A program made the position numbers and the translations under genes. Positions 1-11,814 of a DNA stretch of 64,000 nt are shown here, piece by piece. The notes beneath the pieces were generated by a model. That model had not been told where the DNA came from. It made no database searches and was given only the letters and a program-made list of their open reading frames with translations. The DNA lies in assembly GCF_041146395.1 (NCBI RefSeq), contig NC_090989.1:219450843-219514842 (forward strand), read 5' to 3'. Each line of letters begins with the position of its first letter. Position 1 is the first letter of the stretch. Origin of the DNA: Eulemur rufifrons (lineage: Eukaryota; Chordata; Mammalia; Primates; Lemuridae).

Positions 1-752
1 GCAACTGTAAAAGAAGTGTGCCTTTTACTCCAGGTCCCAACAAGATACTTCTAATTTCCATCTGGGACCTCATCAGAATGGCCTTCACTGACCAAATTTC
101 TATCAGTATTTTAGTCATGATTACTTCAGAAATCTCTAAGAAGTTCCAATCTTTCCCTAGTTTTCTCATTTTCTGTGCTCTCACCATAATCACCCTTAAT
201 ATTATATTTATATTATTACATTCTTTTCCTGGCCTGCTCCTCTAAATTCTTTCAGCCACTACCCAGTGGCCAGTTCCAAAACCACTTACACATTTCCAGG
301 TGTCTGTATAGCAGTTCCCTACTCCTCAATACAAATTTTTTCCTAGTCTGTGTAGTGTTGCTATAACAGAATACCTGAGACCAGGTTATTTATAAAGAGA
401 AGACGTTTATTTGGCCCACAGTTCTAGAAGCTAGGAAGTCCAAGATTGGGCAGCACATCTGGAGAGGGTCTCATGCTGCTTCAGCTCCTGAAGAGCAGAA
501 GGGGAAGCAGGCATATGCAGACACATATGAGACGATGATGGGCATGCTTGTAACAACCCACTCTCATGGAAGCTAATCCATTTTCACAAGAGGAAGAATT
601 CACTCACCAACCCCTTCATGGGAGGGCATTAATCTATCCGTGAGGAGTCCACCACCATGATGCAACACCTCCCAGTAGGCCCCACTTCCCAACACTGGGA
701 ATCAAATTTCAACATGCGTGTTGGTAAGAACACACTCAAACCATAGCAGATA
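1..752 (-). mobile_element. MaLR (MST/THE1-like) 5' LTR plus start of internal region
   Basis: Read on the minus strand, about 339-752 is an LTR of the MST/THE1 group. It shows the terminal 'TTATAAATTACC..TCAGGTATTC' type motif in complement, and a segment matching the 'CCCCAATGTTGG..GGGGCC' portion of MST LTRs. About 1-338 continues into the start of the MaLR internal region, so the LTR is the 5' LTR and the rest of the element lies left of the window. MaLRs are non-autonomous ERVL-related retroelements. No intact ORF is present; the 75-residue ORF at 18-245 has no recognisable domain. The family call is from remembered consensus, so the exact subfamily is uncertain. Confidence 0.82.
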
Positions 753-785
753 GATAGATGGATAGATAGATAGACAGACAGATAC
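748..785. repeat. GATA/GACA microsatellite
   Basis: Imperfect tetranucleotide repeat of GATA units passing into GACA units. It starts directly at the outer edge of the MaLR LTR. Confidence 0.9.
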
Positions 786-2106
786 ATGTGGACAGTTTCA
801 CAAAAACATAAAAACTCTTTAAATTGAATACTAGATATTTTGTAATTAAAACTTTTCTGGGCCATTTCCAAAACACATCCTGTCGCCCTGTCGCTTCCTG
901 CCAAACTGCTCACATTTTCTTCCCACTACTTTCCTCCTCACCCACAGGAACTCCAAATTCTTCTTTGCCTTTTTTCAGGAAAATGTGGCAACCACTCCAA
1001 ATAGCACCATTTATCTTTACAAATTCATCCTTATCAAAGACTCTCAGGAGAACAAAAGAGCCTTTGTTTTACCACAAACCACCAGCTTTATAAGGTAGCT
1101 ATGGTTTTTTAAATAGAAATATTTCTTTTCTTCAATTACATATGAAGTGGTCACCACAGTGTGTAACACACAGAATCTCTTAGTAAGTGGTAGGCAATAA
1201 ATTGATAATAATTTAGTAATATAATGAAATTATGTAAGAATTATGATAATAGTTACCATATACACCATCCAATAGATATAATAAAATTTGTGTTGTACAT
1301 TATGTCGTAGACTTATAATTTTAATTTTATTTGCTAGAAGAACTAATTTATGTGACTTAAATAGTATTTTTAATGATTTAACATGATATTGAATACAGCG
1401 CTTTAATTACACAGTTAAGCATCTTTTCTCCAAGAGTGATACATAAACTGAGAGTGATTACTTGCTAGACATAGTACAATAATAACCCTTCAAAATTATC
1501 GACAGGATAAATATTTTCATCTTGATAAACTGATGCCATTACTAAAATAATTATTTATCAAGTCAATCAATTTATATGCTATAGAGGTGAACCAAAAAGT
1601 TACTTTTATTTAAAAAAACAAAGTAAACATTAGAAAGACATAATATTTTTCCTTGCTCCTATCTTTGGTTTAAACTCTTGTTAACATCTTTATTTTTACC
1701 CTGTCTTATGTCTTAACTTTTATATTGCACAAACTTAATTCATGTTTTGGGATCCCAGTTTGAGGTGAATTCTGATTTTCGTATATTCTTTATCATTCCA
1801 CATACACTGTTCATTCCATTTCCTTAACAATTATACTCTTGTTTTTGATGAAATTTGGTTTTGATTCATACATTGTCCTATAATTATTCAAAAATTGTCC
1901 CATATACTTTAATGGTGTGATCATAGCCAGTATGTAAACTCTAAGATTAGTTTCTTTGGTATCTACCTCTGTAATACATGTGTTGTCTAGCTTTGCAATT
2001 GATAGCTAAACAGTACTAAGTGCACAATTTTCTATGTATTTGATACAGAAAATAAAAAATTTATAACACATCTTTTGAAATACCAATTTAGAGAATAGAA
2101 GAGAGG
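786..2106. other. Unique AT-rich sequence, nothing recognised
   Basis: I see no gene, clear repeat or structured motif. The 89-residue ORF at 824-1093 has no domain and no splice context that I can support. Confidence 0.5.
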
Positions 2107-2131
2107 TTTTTTTTTTTTTTTTTTTTTTTTT
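2107..2131. repeat. Poly(T) run of 25
   Basis: Uninterrupted T homopolymer. It could be the tail of a minus-strand retroinsertion, but no element body or target duplication is visible beside it. Confidence 0.9.
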
Positions 2132-2727
2132 CCTCAATAGCTCCCACAATATTTTGAGACTACATATGCTATAGAACAGGACTGGCATAAAATAAATTTT
2201 AAATGCCTGTTTCTTGATTTTGAATTTATACTTAGAGCTCTGTCATATCAGCCAGACCTCTCCATGATGTTCTCCCTCTATAACCTCAGAGGTCCAATTT
2301 TCTGAACACCTGAGGAATTTATTCCCAGGACACAGCATTTCAGATGAAATCTTAGCATATTAGAGTCACTTTTCCAATTTCAAACCATGAAAGCAAAATA
2401 AGTAAACACACCAAAAACAAATACATTGAATAATTCTTTCCACATCATGCCATTTTCTCAATTTTGGGAAACATTTATTTTGCACAGAATTTGAGTTAAA
2501 TAAGTGGTTAACAGAGACAAAAATAACTTACATGTTTTAGCATGTAGCTTAAATTTAAGAAAATACTTAGTCAATAATCTGTTTATGTAATAGATTAGTC
2601 AATAATCTATTAGGTACTGCATACTATATATACTCTGATAAATACTTGACTATTCACATTGATGGAAAGAATTAAAGACAGATCATTAAAATCAGTTTTA
2701 TTTGGTTTGGAATATATTTTGATTCAT

Positions 2728-2938
2728 GCATGTCAGCACTGTTGACATTTTGGACTGGATAATTCTTTGTCATGAGGAACTGTCTTTCACATTGCAGAAT
2801 GTTTAGCAGCAACCCTGGCCCCTATATATTAGATGCCAGTAGCACTCCCCCTAGATGTGACAACCAAAAATGCCTTCAAACATTGCCCAATATTCCCTAA
2901 AAAAGTGGGAACAAGTCACTGCTGGCTGAGAATCACTG
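2728..2938 (-). mobile_element. MER20-like hAT-Charlie element
   Basis: About 210 bp matching the reverse complement of MER20, a non-autonomous hAT-Charlie DNA transposon. Recognisable parts are the block around 'GACATTTTGGACTGGATAAT', the 'TGTTTAGCAGCA' block and the terminal 'TGAGAATCACTG' end. The left terminal repeat is degraded. There is no coding capacity. Confidence 0.85.
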
Positions 2939-4424
2939 ATATATTATAAGTTTGTTTTTTTTTTTTAATTGAAAGATTCATTTTTGCTTCAAAGGATAAA
3001 GTCATTCTGAAGACCTGACACAAGTTGACAGATTTCTGTATCTTAATAATGTAATCCAGTAAGACTGAACTACTTAGATGGTGACAAATTAAACAAACAA
3101 AAAAATAAATAAATTCTGTTTCCCACAAATCTTGTGAAGAATTGTAAATATTTACTGAAGGTGTTTAAAGGACACTAACTGAAGTTTACTTAAAGGCTTT
3201 TAGAATTAATAATGATGGGATGTTGATAGATTTTGAGATATATGTCTCTTGCTTGGCTGGGTTTTATTTAGGAATTTTGAGGAATCATGCAGCTTTCTTA
3301 ACCTAGAGAAAGTTATTAATATCTTTTCCTGGCTTCAAGATCCTAAGATAACTGCATAATGCAAGTATAACTCCAAAGTACTTACAGATTCTAGCTATAG
3401 AGGAGACTAAAGTGATTAGTCCATGAAAGCTCAATAAAGTAAATTTATTTAAACTTTGTTACGAGAAAGTCCTGTTCTGCATCAAGTCGTTTACTTCCAT
3501 CAGCCCCTCAGAGGCAATTCCATCTGAAAGTGTTCAATACACAGTTTTTCACACCTGAGAAAGGGTAACCTACTACTACTCTTTAAAACTACAGGCCCAA
3601 TTGTTCATTTAATATCCTTTCAAAGCTTTCATATCTTTCTACCTAGGCAGCAGAAGGTTTGGGCTCTCATGGTAATTCTTTATGTGGAGCAAGAAGATTT
3701 TAGACTTCACTCTTGAAGTATTGATTACTATTGAACTCTTTTTAATCTAATTGAAAAAAATCTGTTGAAAATAGCAGGACTCTTCAAAGCTTTGATTAAC
3801 TTTGCATCTGCTTTTGATTCTGTGGATATGCTTTTAAGCTCTGTGAGTTTAAGATAAATCTCCAATTATTAATATGCTTGAAAAATCTACATCCGTAGTA
3901 TCATTGCCAGAATCAAGCAAGACAGCAATTTAAATGTATAAGAAAAAATGAGTCTTGGACCTTCTTTTTACTTTCATCTAAATTTTATTTTTATAATCTT
4001 TTTAAAGGAATTGGAGCATTGCCCACTTGCAAGAGTGAAGAGGAAAATAATTACCCTTCTCTATAATAAGGTCATGGTTTTATTATTATGGATCATGACA
4101 GAACTTAGAAGAATTATGGACTTGATAGTTATCTATCGAGAAGAGGCAATTAGCATTAATTGTGATGACAGAGGTGTTTATTATTTTACCAGGGCTAAAT
4201 AATTCTCTAAAATTTAAGTGGTTAATATTAACTAAGTCCATGGAACAGAGTACTTTGTTCTGTTCTTGTCAATAATATTTTGAATTTTATCAACAACATA
4301 CTTATAAATACATCAAGAGGCCACTGTCTTTATATTTACACGACCTATGATACTATTTAGGAGGTTTTTATTAGTGACTATGGTGGAAAATTGACATCAT
4401 TTTCTCTGATATTTTAATTGATAT
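2939..4424. other. Unique AT-rich sequence, nothing recognised
   Basis: I recognise no gene or repeat. The 84-residue ORF at 3948-4202 and the 70-residue ORF at 2916-3128 have no domain, and the second overlaps the MER20 end. Confidence 0.45.
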
Positions 4425-4871
4425 TTTAATAATTTTAACAATATTGAGCCTTATAATCCATGAATATGGCATATCTTTTGTTTTTTGCAATTATTTATTG
4501 CTGTTCTTTAGAAGTAAAATTGATCTTTGTATATTGTCTTTGCATCCTGCGACATTGCAACATTTACTTTTTTTGTTTCAATAGATTGATTATGACTTTT
4601 TATAAAAGGAGTAAAAGAATTTTAATTATACACATATGCATGGGGTCCCACAAAGGCATGAGATTCAACTTAATAACTTTCTAGGTACATATTATGTCAT
4701 CTGCAAATAAAGAGAGCATTAATTATTCCTTTTCAAATTGTCTGACTTTTGTTTCTTTCTCTTGCTTTAATACATTGCCTAAGACCTCCACTATAATGTT
4801 AACTAGAAGTGATAGAAGTGTACATCTTTATCTTTTCCCTGTGTTGGGATATAATGCTCAGTCCTTCCTCA

Positions 4872-5032
4872 GGGATTAGGGGATTGGGGGGCAGTAAACT
4901 CACAACTAATGGATACGGTGAGCATTGTAGAGGGGAAGGGCATGCCTCTAATCCTTGCTTGGGTGAGGCAAAGACATAAAAAGTAACCAAAATGTTTGTA
5001 CACTCATAATATCCTGAAATTTAAAAAAGAAA
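4872..5032 (+). mobile_element. Short L1 3' tail (strepsirrhine type) inserted in L1M
   Basis: The terminal 160 bp resemble the 3' UTR end of the L1s at 33120-33260 and 26000-26110. They share the 'TAAACTCACA..TAATGGAT' block, the 'TGTTTGTAC..CATAATAT' block and a short A-rich tail. The insertion is severely 5'-truncated. I could not identify a target-site duplication. Confidence 0.72.
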
Positions 5033-5240
5033 ATGTTTCCTGTTGATTTTTTGCATATTTTCTTTGCGCAGAAGAAGAAAGTTTTCTTTTTGTCCCTAGT
5101 TTGCGGAGTTTTTACCACAAACAGGTGCTGAATTTTTAAGTGCTTTCCCAGTATCTATTTAATTAATTATATTATTTTTCTTCTTTAATGTATTAATATG
5201 TAAGTTACCTTGTGATTTCCATATATTAGACCAACTTGCC

Positions 5241-5444
5241 CTAGTTGAGATAAAGGCCACATGGTTGTGATGGTTTAACATCTTTATATATTAATGAATT
5301 CAATTTTATAATATTTTTATGGACTTTTGTGTCTATGCTCACAATGGGTATTTGTCTGTAATTTTCTTTGCATATAATATCCTTTTCTATATTTGGTATC
5401 AGAATTATGACAGCCTCATGAAATGATTTAGGAAGTATCTCCAC
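5241..5444 (-). pseudogene. L1 ORF2 reverse-transcriptase fragment
   Basis: A 67-residue ORF begins 'MEILPKSFHEAVIILIPNIE' and continues with 'KENYRQIPIVSIDTK'. It resembles the L1 ORF2p reverse-transcriptase stretch that normally reads like LPxSF.EA.IxLIPKPxKD..KxENYRPIS..NID.K. Only a small part of the 1270-residue protein survives, and stops close both ends. It is a relic, not a functional gene. Confidence 0.75.
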
Positions 5445-5639
5445 CCCACTGTAATATGAAAGGGTTCGGGAAATATTGGTAATATTACTTTATTGAATGT
5501 TTGATAAAATTTTCTGTGAAGTACTCTGGATATAAAGTTTTATTTGTGAAAATTGCTTTAATTACAAATTCAATTTAATAAGTAGATACAGGACTATTTA
5601 AATTTTCTATTTTTTGTGGTTAGACCACATAAATGTGAT

Positions 5640-6110
5640 AGTCTGTCATTTATTTCATTAAAGAATAATTTACATAATGTGAAATTTATAATTTTAAGTG
5701 AATAATTCCAATTTTGACAAACATATGTAGCCATATAAGCACCACCGAAATCAAGATATAGAATAGGGGTTGTGGCCCATGGACTGTTTGTATAGCCCTT
5801 CAGCTAAGAATTTCTTTTTTACGGTAATAAAGGTTGTAAACATAAAAACCAACAAATAACAAAAACAAAGGCTACGTTACAGAGACTTACGTGGCCTAAA
5901 ATATTTACTATCTGGCTCTTTATAGAAAAAAAAATTGTCAACCTCTAATATAGAGCAATTCCATAATTTCAAAAAATTTTTCTGTACTCTTTTGTCATCA
6001 ACCATGACCCCCAACTGCAGCTCCAGACAACCGCTGAACTGCTTTCTATCTCTATTGGCACTCGCAGGAAGGCCGTACAAATCTACTGTTACAATACATA
6101 ACCTCCTGAG
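5640..6110 (-). mobile_element. Old L1M 3' region, split by a hAT element
   Basis: Two blocks, 5640-5763 and 5948-6110, join into one diverged old L1 3' region on the minus strand. The clearest stretches are the 'ACCACC..AATCAAGATATAGAA' block and the 'CAACCGCTGAACTGCTTTCT' block. A hAT element lies between them. Two small overlapping ORFs here (5877-6080 minus and 5935-6123 plus) are shadows without protein similarity. Confidence 0.6.
5764..5947. mobile_element. 184-bp non-autonomous hAT-Charlie element with 8-bp TSD
   Basis: The ends read TAGGGGTTGTGG and, in complement, TAGAGGTTGACA, forming degraded terminal inverted repeats. The interior includes 'CCTAAAATATTTACTATCTG', a common hAT-Charlie MITE motif. 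The flanks ATATAGAA (5756-5763) and ATATAGAG (5948-5955) are an 8-bp target duplication with one change, as expected for hAT. It lies inside the old L1M. The exact family name is not assigned. Confidence 0.82.
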
Positions 6111-6494
6111 TCCAGCATTTTAAAATTAGCACAGAGCATTTGAGAGTTACACATGTTGTTGCATGTATCAGTAATTCCAACTCCTAAGGCAGGGACTTCT
6201 GGGTTCCCCACTCATACTGAGTGTTCAGTCAAATGTCTTTATTTTGACTGCTCAAAAATTCAGCAACATCCAGTGCTGTGCAACTACCAGAATCTATGAT
6301 CAGCTCACAGCCCCCAAGAATGTGTTCTTTGCCAGGCCTTCAAGACTCTTGCCCTGTGCATAGGCCGCATGGTATTTGGCCAAAGGCTCATGAGGATACC
6401 GTACAAATCTCTGGGGTTCCTCTCTGCACTGAACCCTCCTTTCTGTTAGCACACTTTGAAAATTCCAGCTGACTCAGCAGGTTCATACTCTGAG
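6111..6494. other. Moderately GC-rich unique stretch, possible LTR relic
   Basis: The composition is less AT-rich than its surroundings, and an ORF of 64 residues lies at 6278-6472. I recognise no protein domain. The texture is like an old LTR, but I cannot match it to a family. Confidence 0.25.
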
Positions 6495-6527
6495 ATATAT
6501 ATATATATATATATATTTTTTTTTTTT
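6495..6527. repeat. (AT)n followed by poly(T)
   Basis: About ten AT units run directly into a T tract. Confidence 0.9.
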
Positions 6528-8525
6528 CTTTCCTCTGCAAAAACGCTGGGCCTCACTTTCCTGTGCTGCATTTAAGAAAGTTCAGGAAGCTGCAGTGAGT
6601 GCTGAGTTTGCCATATTATTTACTTTCTCTGAAGAATTATAGCCCTGTGGTCCAACACCCCTAATGAGTTGCCTTATGTGTTTTGTTCAGTTACCTTGTT
6701 CTTTATGGTAGGAGAAAGTCCAATATCCATTCTTCTTCCATGGCTGAAATCAGAAATAAATTATTTCTTTTGAATCATTTAAAGAACTTGTAAAGTGTTG
6801 TAAGCATTTAAATGATACCGAAACCACACAATAGCAGTATTAGCCTCGCATCTTACTTTTCTGTGAAACTATAAGTACACAAGTTATCTTTTTATAACTT
6901 TTTAAATAGAATTTACTGCACATTTATTGAAAAGTCTGTTTACAGAAGGCAACCTTGATTTAAAAAAAGAAACTTTCATTTTATGTGTTAAATTTCCCTG
7001 ACTATGCTGCCTTTTTAATTTTATTATTTGTGGTTATCCTGCAGTTATATACAGTTAATATACTAAAAATATGGAGGCACAGCCTAATATATGTTGCATA
7101 TAATCCAGAAAAATCACTTCTTTGTGTAGTGCATTCCTCTGTTGAAATAACAAGACAATAAACAAGGAAATGTTAGCTGCCACTATGAATTTTTAGCTTT
7201 GAGATTGCTTTGATGCTCAAGATATGAATTAAAAAATTGCTACATATGACTGTAGTTTAAGAGTCATGATTCATTTGTTCTACACCCTTCCTGTTGAACC
7301 CTTGGGTCTTGTGAGGAGTAAGAAAAACAACTGTTTCCTGGGCATGTAACGTATTTTCCAGGACAGCAGAAAGGTAGAATGGAGAGGGTTTGGGGTTTAT
7401 TAGTCAGACTAAGATGGGTTTAAGTCATTTACAGAGTATCTTTCTTCAGACAAATTGTTTTACTGCCCTATGCCTTATCTTCTTTGTCAGCATAACGGAG
7501 GCAAAATTTTCAAGCTAAATAGGTTGTGTGGAAATTTAGATGATATGATATATAAGAAGAATCTACTTCAATGAAACTTATTTGGTGTTTGCCATTCTCT
7601 CCCTATCTCATCACTGCCATTGCTAAGCGAATAATTTTCTCATATACAAATATATATATTTATGTATATATGTTTTGTAAAAGAGAAACTGATGGTTTTA
7701 AATCACAACTCTACCCTGTGAAACTGAAAATTTTTCAGCCTTGTGTCTCAATTTTCTAAGCTGCACAAGAAATGTGTTAAATATGTTCAGCTTCTCAGGA
7801 ATTTTGAGAGGATTCATTAGCTTTCTGGAGAAAAAAGGAGCTTTGGTGATTAGGAGAAAGGAAAAATAAGGTTCTATGAGATAATTTATCTGTCAAGGTC
7901 TTGGGGAGAAAAGGGAAAATTTTGAAATTAGCTGTCGTTTACATTTTTCTGAGTCCTAAATGCAAGTCCCTCTAACAACTATAAGGCCAATATATTTTTA
8001 TTTTAAAAACAAGAGAAAAACAAATTATACAGAACATGTGTCCACAGCCAGGGTATATACTTTTGGAAGCTATATGTTTTGACTCACTGTTGCAGGATGT
8101 CCTGACATAGGAATATTTAATCCAAAGTGCCTTTCACAAGAATGCCTGCTGTAAGCAGGGAGTCCAAGTGGGCATTGACGTGAATATTGTGGTTGGAGAG
8201 ATCTTCTGGCTTAATGGGTAGAGGTGATGTGTAAACCCTGCGCCTTTCAGCAGAAATGCTCTTTGGAGCCATGACACCCAAATACTTGAAATATGCGGAT
8301 GGCAAGCATGAGTATCTTCTCTCCTTTCCTGCCTGAATCCTGCTTCAGTCAGAAGGAGCTACTTTTAAATGAGTATGGACAATGGTGAGGTTAAGTCGTT
8401 GCTTAAAATATTTTGATATTCAGTCTGTATGATAGAAATAAATCTGTTCACTGTAGCAAATTTATTAAAATAGCATTATCACAAAACCCTAAGGAAAAAC
8501 AAATAAATATGCATGACGGAAAAAG

Positions 8526-8527
<2 letters not shown>
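6528..8527. other. Unique sequence; one unexplained minus-strand ORF
   Basis: There is no recognised repeat in these 2 kb. The only item of note is the 62-residue minus-strand ORF at 8117-8305, which contains 'ERRRVYTSPLPIKPEDLSNH'. It is less biased in composition than the other chance ORFs in this window. I do not recognise it, see no splice sites that would prove an exon, and do not call it a gene. Confidence 0.35.

Positions 8528-8528
<1 letters not shown>

Positions 8529-8558
<30 letters not shown>
8529..8558. repeat. (GA)n microsatellite
   Basis: About 15 uninterrupted GA units, followed by a purine-rich A tail region up to about 8630. Confidence 0.95.
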
Positions 8559-8561
<3 letters not shown>

Positions 8562-8769
8562 CAGAGAGAAAAGCTGGAAAAAATAAAGTCATAGTGCAGG
8601 AAGCAAAAGCAAAATGAAAAAAAAAAAATAACACACTTGCATTTAAACTGACCTCAGAGGTTAATATTCACTCTGAGTTGCCATTTTTCTGTCTTCAGGG
8701 TCCCCAGTGCAAGATCCTGCTAAAGGACTAAACAAGAGATAAGAGAAGGCAGATTTGAAGTCCAAGGAC

Positions 8770-8965
8770 CTGAGATGAAGTCCTGATTTGAGAGCTTAGG
8801 TGTTCCTAGCCAAGTTACTTAAACCTTTCTGATCTTCAATTTCAACATCCTTAAAATGGTCATGTAATAATAATTGTTTCTCATATGGATATTATGAAAA
8901 GTCCACAAAATGAAATATCATGATGGTTATACAAGGATAATGTAAACTTCTTAATTCTACAAATG
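8770..8965 (+). repeat. MIR SINE
   Basis: Diverged MIR in forward orientation. The core block 'CAAGTTACTTAAACCTTTCT' and the following 'AAAATGGTCATGTAATAATAA' match the MIR central region. MIR is an old tRNA-derived SINE. Confidence 0.72.
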
Positions 8966-8982
8966 TTAATAACTCTTATTTA

Positions 8983-9272
8983 TTTACTTATATTTTAAGA
9001 TACAGAGTCTCTATCCCAAGGCTGGAGTGCAGTGGTGTGGTCATAACTCACCACAGCCTCAACCTCCAAGGCTCAAACCATCCTCCTGCCTCAGCCTCCC
9101 AAGAACCTGGGACAAGCATCTGCTACCATGCCTGGCTAGTTTTTTTATTTTTTGTAGAAATGGGGTCTTGCCTTGTAACCTAGGCTGGTCTCAAACTCCT
9201 GGGCTCAAGGAATTCTCCCACCTCAGCCTACCAAAGGTGCTGAGGTTACAGGCATGAGCCAGTAACATGTCT
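8983..9272 (-). mobile_element. AluJ-type dimeric Alu with 17-bp TSD
   Basis: Reverse-oriented dimeric Alu. On the plus strand it shows 'GGCTGGAGTGCAGTGG', 'CCTGCCTCAGCCTCCCAAG' and 'GGCTGGTCTCAAACTCCTGG', ending near 'ACAGGCATGAGCC'. Identical 17-bp copies of TTAATAACTCTTATTTA at 8966-8982 and 9273-9289 are the target-site duplication. Most CpG sites have decayed, consistent with an old AluJ insertion shared widely among primates. It lacks the extended linker of the lemur-type Alu at 57 kb. The ORF at 9027-9257 is an Alu shadow. Confidence 0.93.
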
Positions 9273-9289
9273 TTAATAACTCTTATTTA

Positions 9290-11814
9290 CATATATGCAA
9301 TATTGAAGTTTGGAGTCTTTGCCCTATTGATTCAGCATACTCTGAATTCCACAACAAAGCAAATTTTAAAATTTTCAATTCATAAATAGTTTTCAAATAT
9401 TTTTTTTAATTTTTCATATTCAAGCTTTTCACAATAAGTTTTCTTTACATAATTCATTGAGCAGAGTTCTAACATTCAACTACAGTTCAGCATAGTCTTC
9501 TATCCTTTGCTCTCTAACTCCTAGAGTTGGACATATTTTATTGGATTACTTCAATTTCTCATAAGAATACTATGAAAGAGCTACATAAATAAGGGGTTTT
9601 AAAAATTCTGATTCAAAGCCAAATGGATAAAGTTTTAGGGCTGTCAGTTTCATGAATTTTCTTACGGATTTCAAGTACAAATTCATACCAATGTTTCATC
9701 AATGGAACATGTTTTTCTCACCCACACCCTCTCTTCCTCCTCTTCCAATCCACTAAAAACCTGAATTTTAAGTCTTTTATTCTGTTGACTCTCTGGCAGA
9801 AATAATCATGGAGATCCACAAGTTATTAAGTGAAGTTTCAGGAAAGATCTTGCTCTTTTCATATAACATATCAAAGAAAAGAATCTGAGATGCCAAAATT
9901 CACACAGCAGAAGGCAGCATTGTCTTTGCAAACTACAGCTGTGTGTACATGTAGTTGGTAAAGTTGTTTGGTTATCATTTTACAAAATAGAGAACAACAC
10001 CTAGACTATAACTCTATGGTTAACTCCAAAACCTCACCAGTTTTTTTTAGGGTGCTCAAGCAAAAACAACTTCCTTTGCCCATATTGTTTCTACATCATG
10101 CAGCTAATCTTTGATGACACACAGTGACATTTTACCAATCTCAATAACACCTGTTAAGTGCCTCCTCCTGTTGATAGTAATACTGTGTTGTAATGAACAA
10201 ATAAATGGCTTATCTACTCTTCTTGGCAAGAAACCCCAGCTATTGAGGCGAAGCACCAGTTCTCCCTATGTTACTTGGGTTAATTGACTCTTTGGATGAA
10301 GTTAAATCACACTTATCCCCAGTGGGATATGTGTTTGCCAGTAATCAATAGCTCAACAAGATCCACAAGGCAGGTAATTAAGTGGAAATTAATTAATACC
10401 CATCAAAGGTTTTATTAACTGTTTGCCATTCCTTCACTCAAATATCCCACTGTACTGTAAGAAAGGCAGGAAGAACCAAAAGGAGAAAGCAGGTGGGAAC
10501 TAGCCTTGTTTTGTAGGAAGCCAAATAATTACAATTTTTTTCCCTTGGTTAATCCCATTTTGAGGCTGAGAACTGCTCTCCAACTTATCATTTTATTGGT
10601 TTATTCTCTTAATTTCATTTTTGCAAGTACTCAGGTAAAAAGAGAATCTCAAGGAAATGGCTATTATAAAAAACTCTTTTATTCTGATATTATTAAAAAG
10701 GGGGAAAAATAAGATGCCACGGTATTAGGAACTTGTGTGTTGAAGAAAATGAGGCTAAATTTTGGAGAAGCGATTCCACTTAAAAGAGATAGTTATTATC
10801 TTGGTGAATGGAATGATCTAGATGTCTTTACTTTTTTATTGATATCTTTGATTCTTTAGTGTGTATTCATCAGTTGAAAATGTTTTAATTTTTATTAAAA
10901 ATTAATTCTGCTTTTAAAACCTCAATTACATAAAGAAGGATTTCACATTGTAAACTATCCTCTTTTTATATCTGCTTTGAGTGCCGACACCATTTGGAGG
11001 ACACATTCAGAGGACAAGGGCCTTGCTCTAAGGAGTTTTCTTCTTGTTCATCTTTTTATCTGGGGAATGAATTGAATCAGCCTCCAAAGGAGCCCTCACT
11101 GCAGGTAGAACTCTTGACTACAATGGGGAAATGTCATGAGAATGATGCATAGAACACAAAACAAATTAGACCCTGGAGGAGGCAGTACTTCATTTACCTG
11201 GAAATTGCTCTCCTATTGACCTGATAAGATTTAGAGTTTTAAGGCTGGGATTATTAGATTTTCAACCTCATTCAGTTTTTGGTTAAAAATCCACAGTGAC
11301 ATATGTTAATGATAGGGACAGGGAGAAGCAATTGTTCCTAAGTTAGATCTTTCTTACCAAACCTCTGTAATATCATAGTAGCATTCCTTTTTTAAAATCA
11401 TTGTCCCCCTTCATCAGACAATTTTCCTTGAAAATAATAAAGGCACACAAGGCCTATGGAATAATATGGTGTGACACATATATTTTACTCTATTAAAACA
11501 ATTTTATGCTTATAGAATTTTTGTAGTGTCAAACCAAAAACTCTTTAAATATGACACTATTCTATTCACGAAAGTGAGTGTTTTAATTGTGAGTCTGAGG
11601 ACATAATTGAAAATTAAGAATGTTTGCATAAAGTTACTCTGGAAAGGGAGCTAAACTTACAGATGCTTTGAGTATTGTCCAGTTATTCTATGTGTTAGTT
11701 GTATGCTCAGATAAACACATGTTATTTAATGTAATTCAATATTACTTTGTTACTATTATGCAAATGCTCTTATGCACATTCACAAATTGATTGTGTCTAT
11801 GTATAATTATATAT
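9290..11814. other. Repeat-poor unique sequence with two motif-dense blocks
   Basis: No gene or clear repeat. Two sub-blocks stand out as slightly less AT-biased and rich in transcription-factor-like words: about 10190-10480 and about 10975-11330. They are listed separately where the motifs are specific. Confidence 0.4.
10245..10450. promoter_or_regulatory. Candidate conserved noncoding element (homeodomain/TCF-like words)
   Basis: Seen: GTTAATTGAC near 10279, GTAATCAATAG near 10341, and a run of AT-rich cores at about 10374-10409 (GTAATTAAGTGG, AATTAATTAAT, ATCAAAGG). These are homeodomain, NKX-like and TCF/LEF-like core words packed in about 130 bp outside repeats. Such words are also frequent by chance in AT-rich DNA. 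Function is inference; only cross-species conservation or chromatin data could support it. Confidence 0.22.

Larger units (their letters stand above)
4425..5630 (-). mobile_element. Old L1 (L1M-type) ORF2 fragment, split by an L1 tail
   Basis: Minus-strand L1 of an old mammalian group. It begins near a block resembling the ORF2 'AATATTGAG..CCATGAA' complement and continues through the reverse-transcriptase region. It is interrupted at about 4872-5032 by a plus-strand L1 3' end. The sequence is strongly diverged and has many stops. Both ends are approximate. Confidence 0.72.

Noticed and set aside
2107..2131. Poly(T) run as the tail of a retrogene
   Set aside because: No element body and no convincing target duplication on either side.
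2567..2608. Two copies of TTAGTCAATAATCT as a CRISPR-like or regulatory repeat
   Set aside because: Only two copies 28 bases apart in AT-rich DNA. A local duplication is the simplest reading, and CRISPR is not expected in a primate genome.
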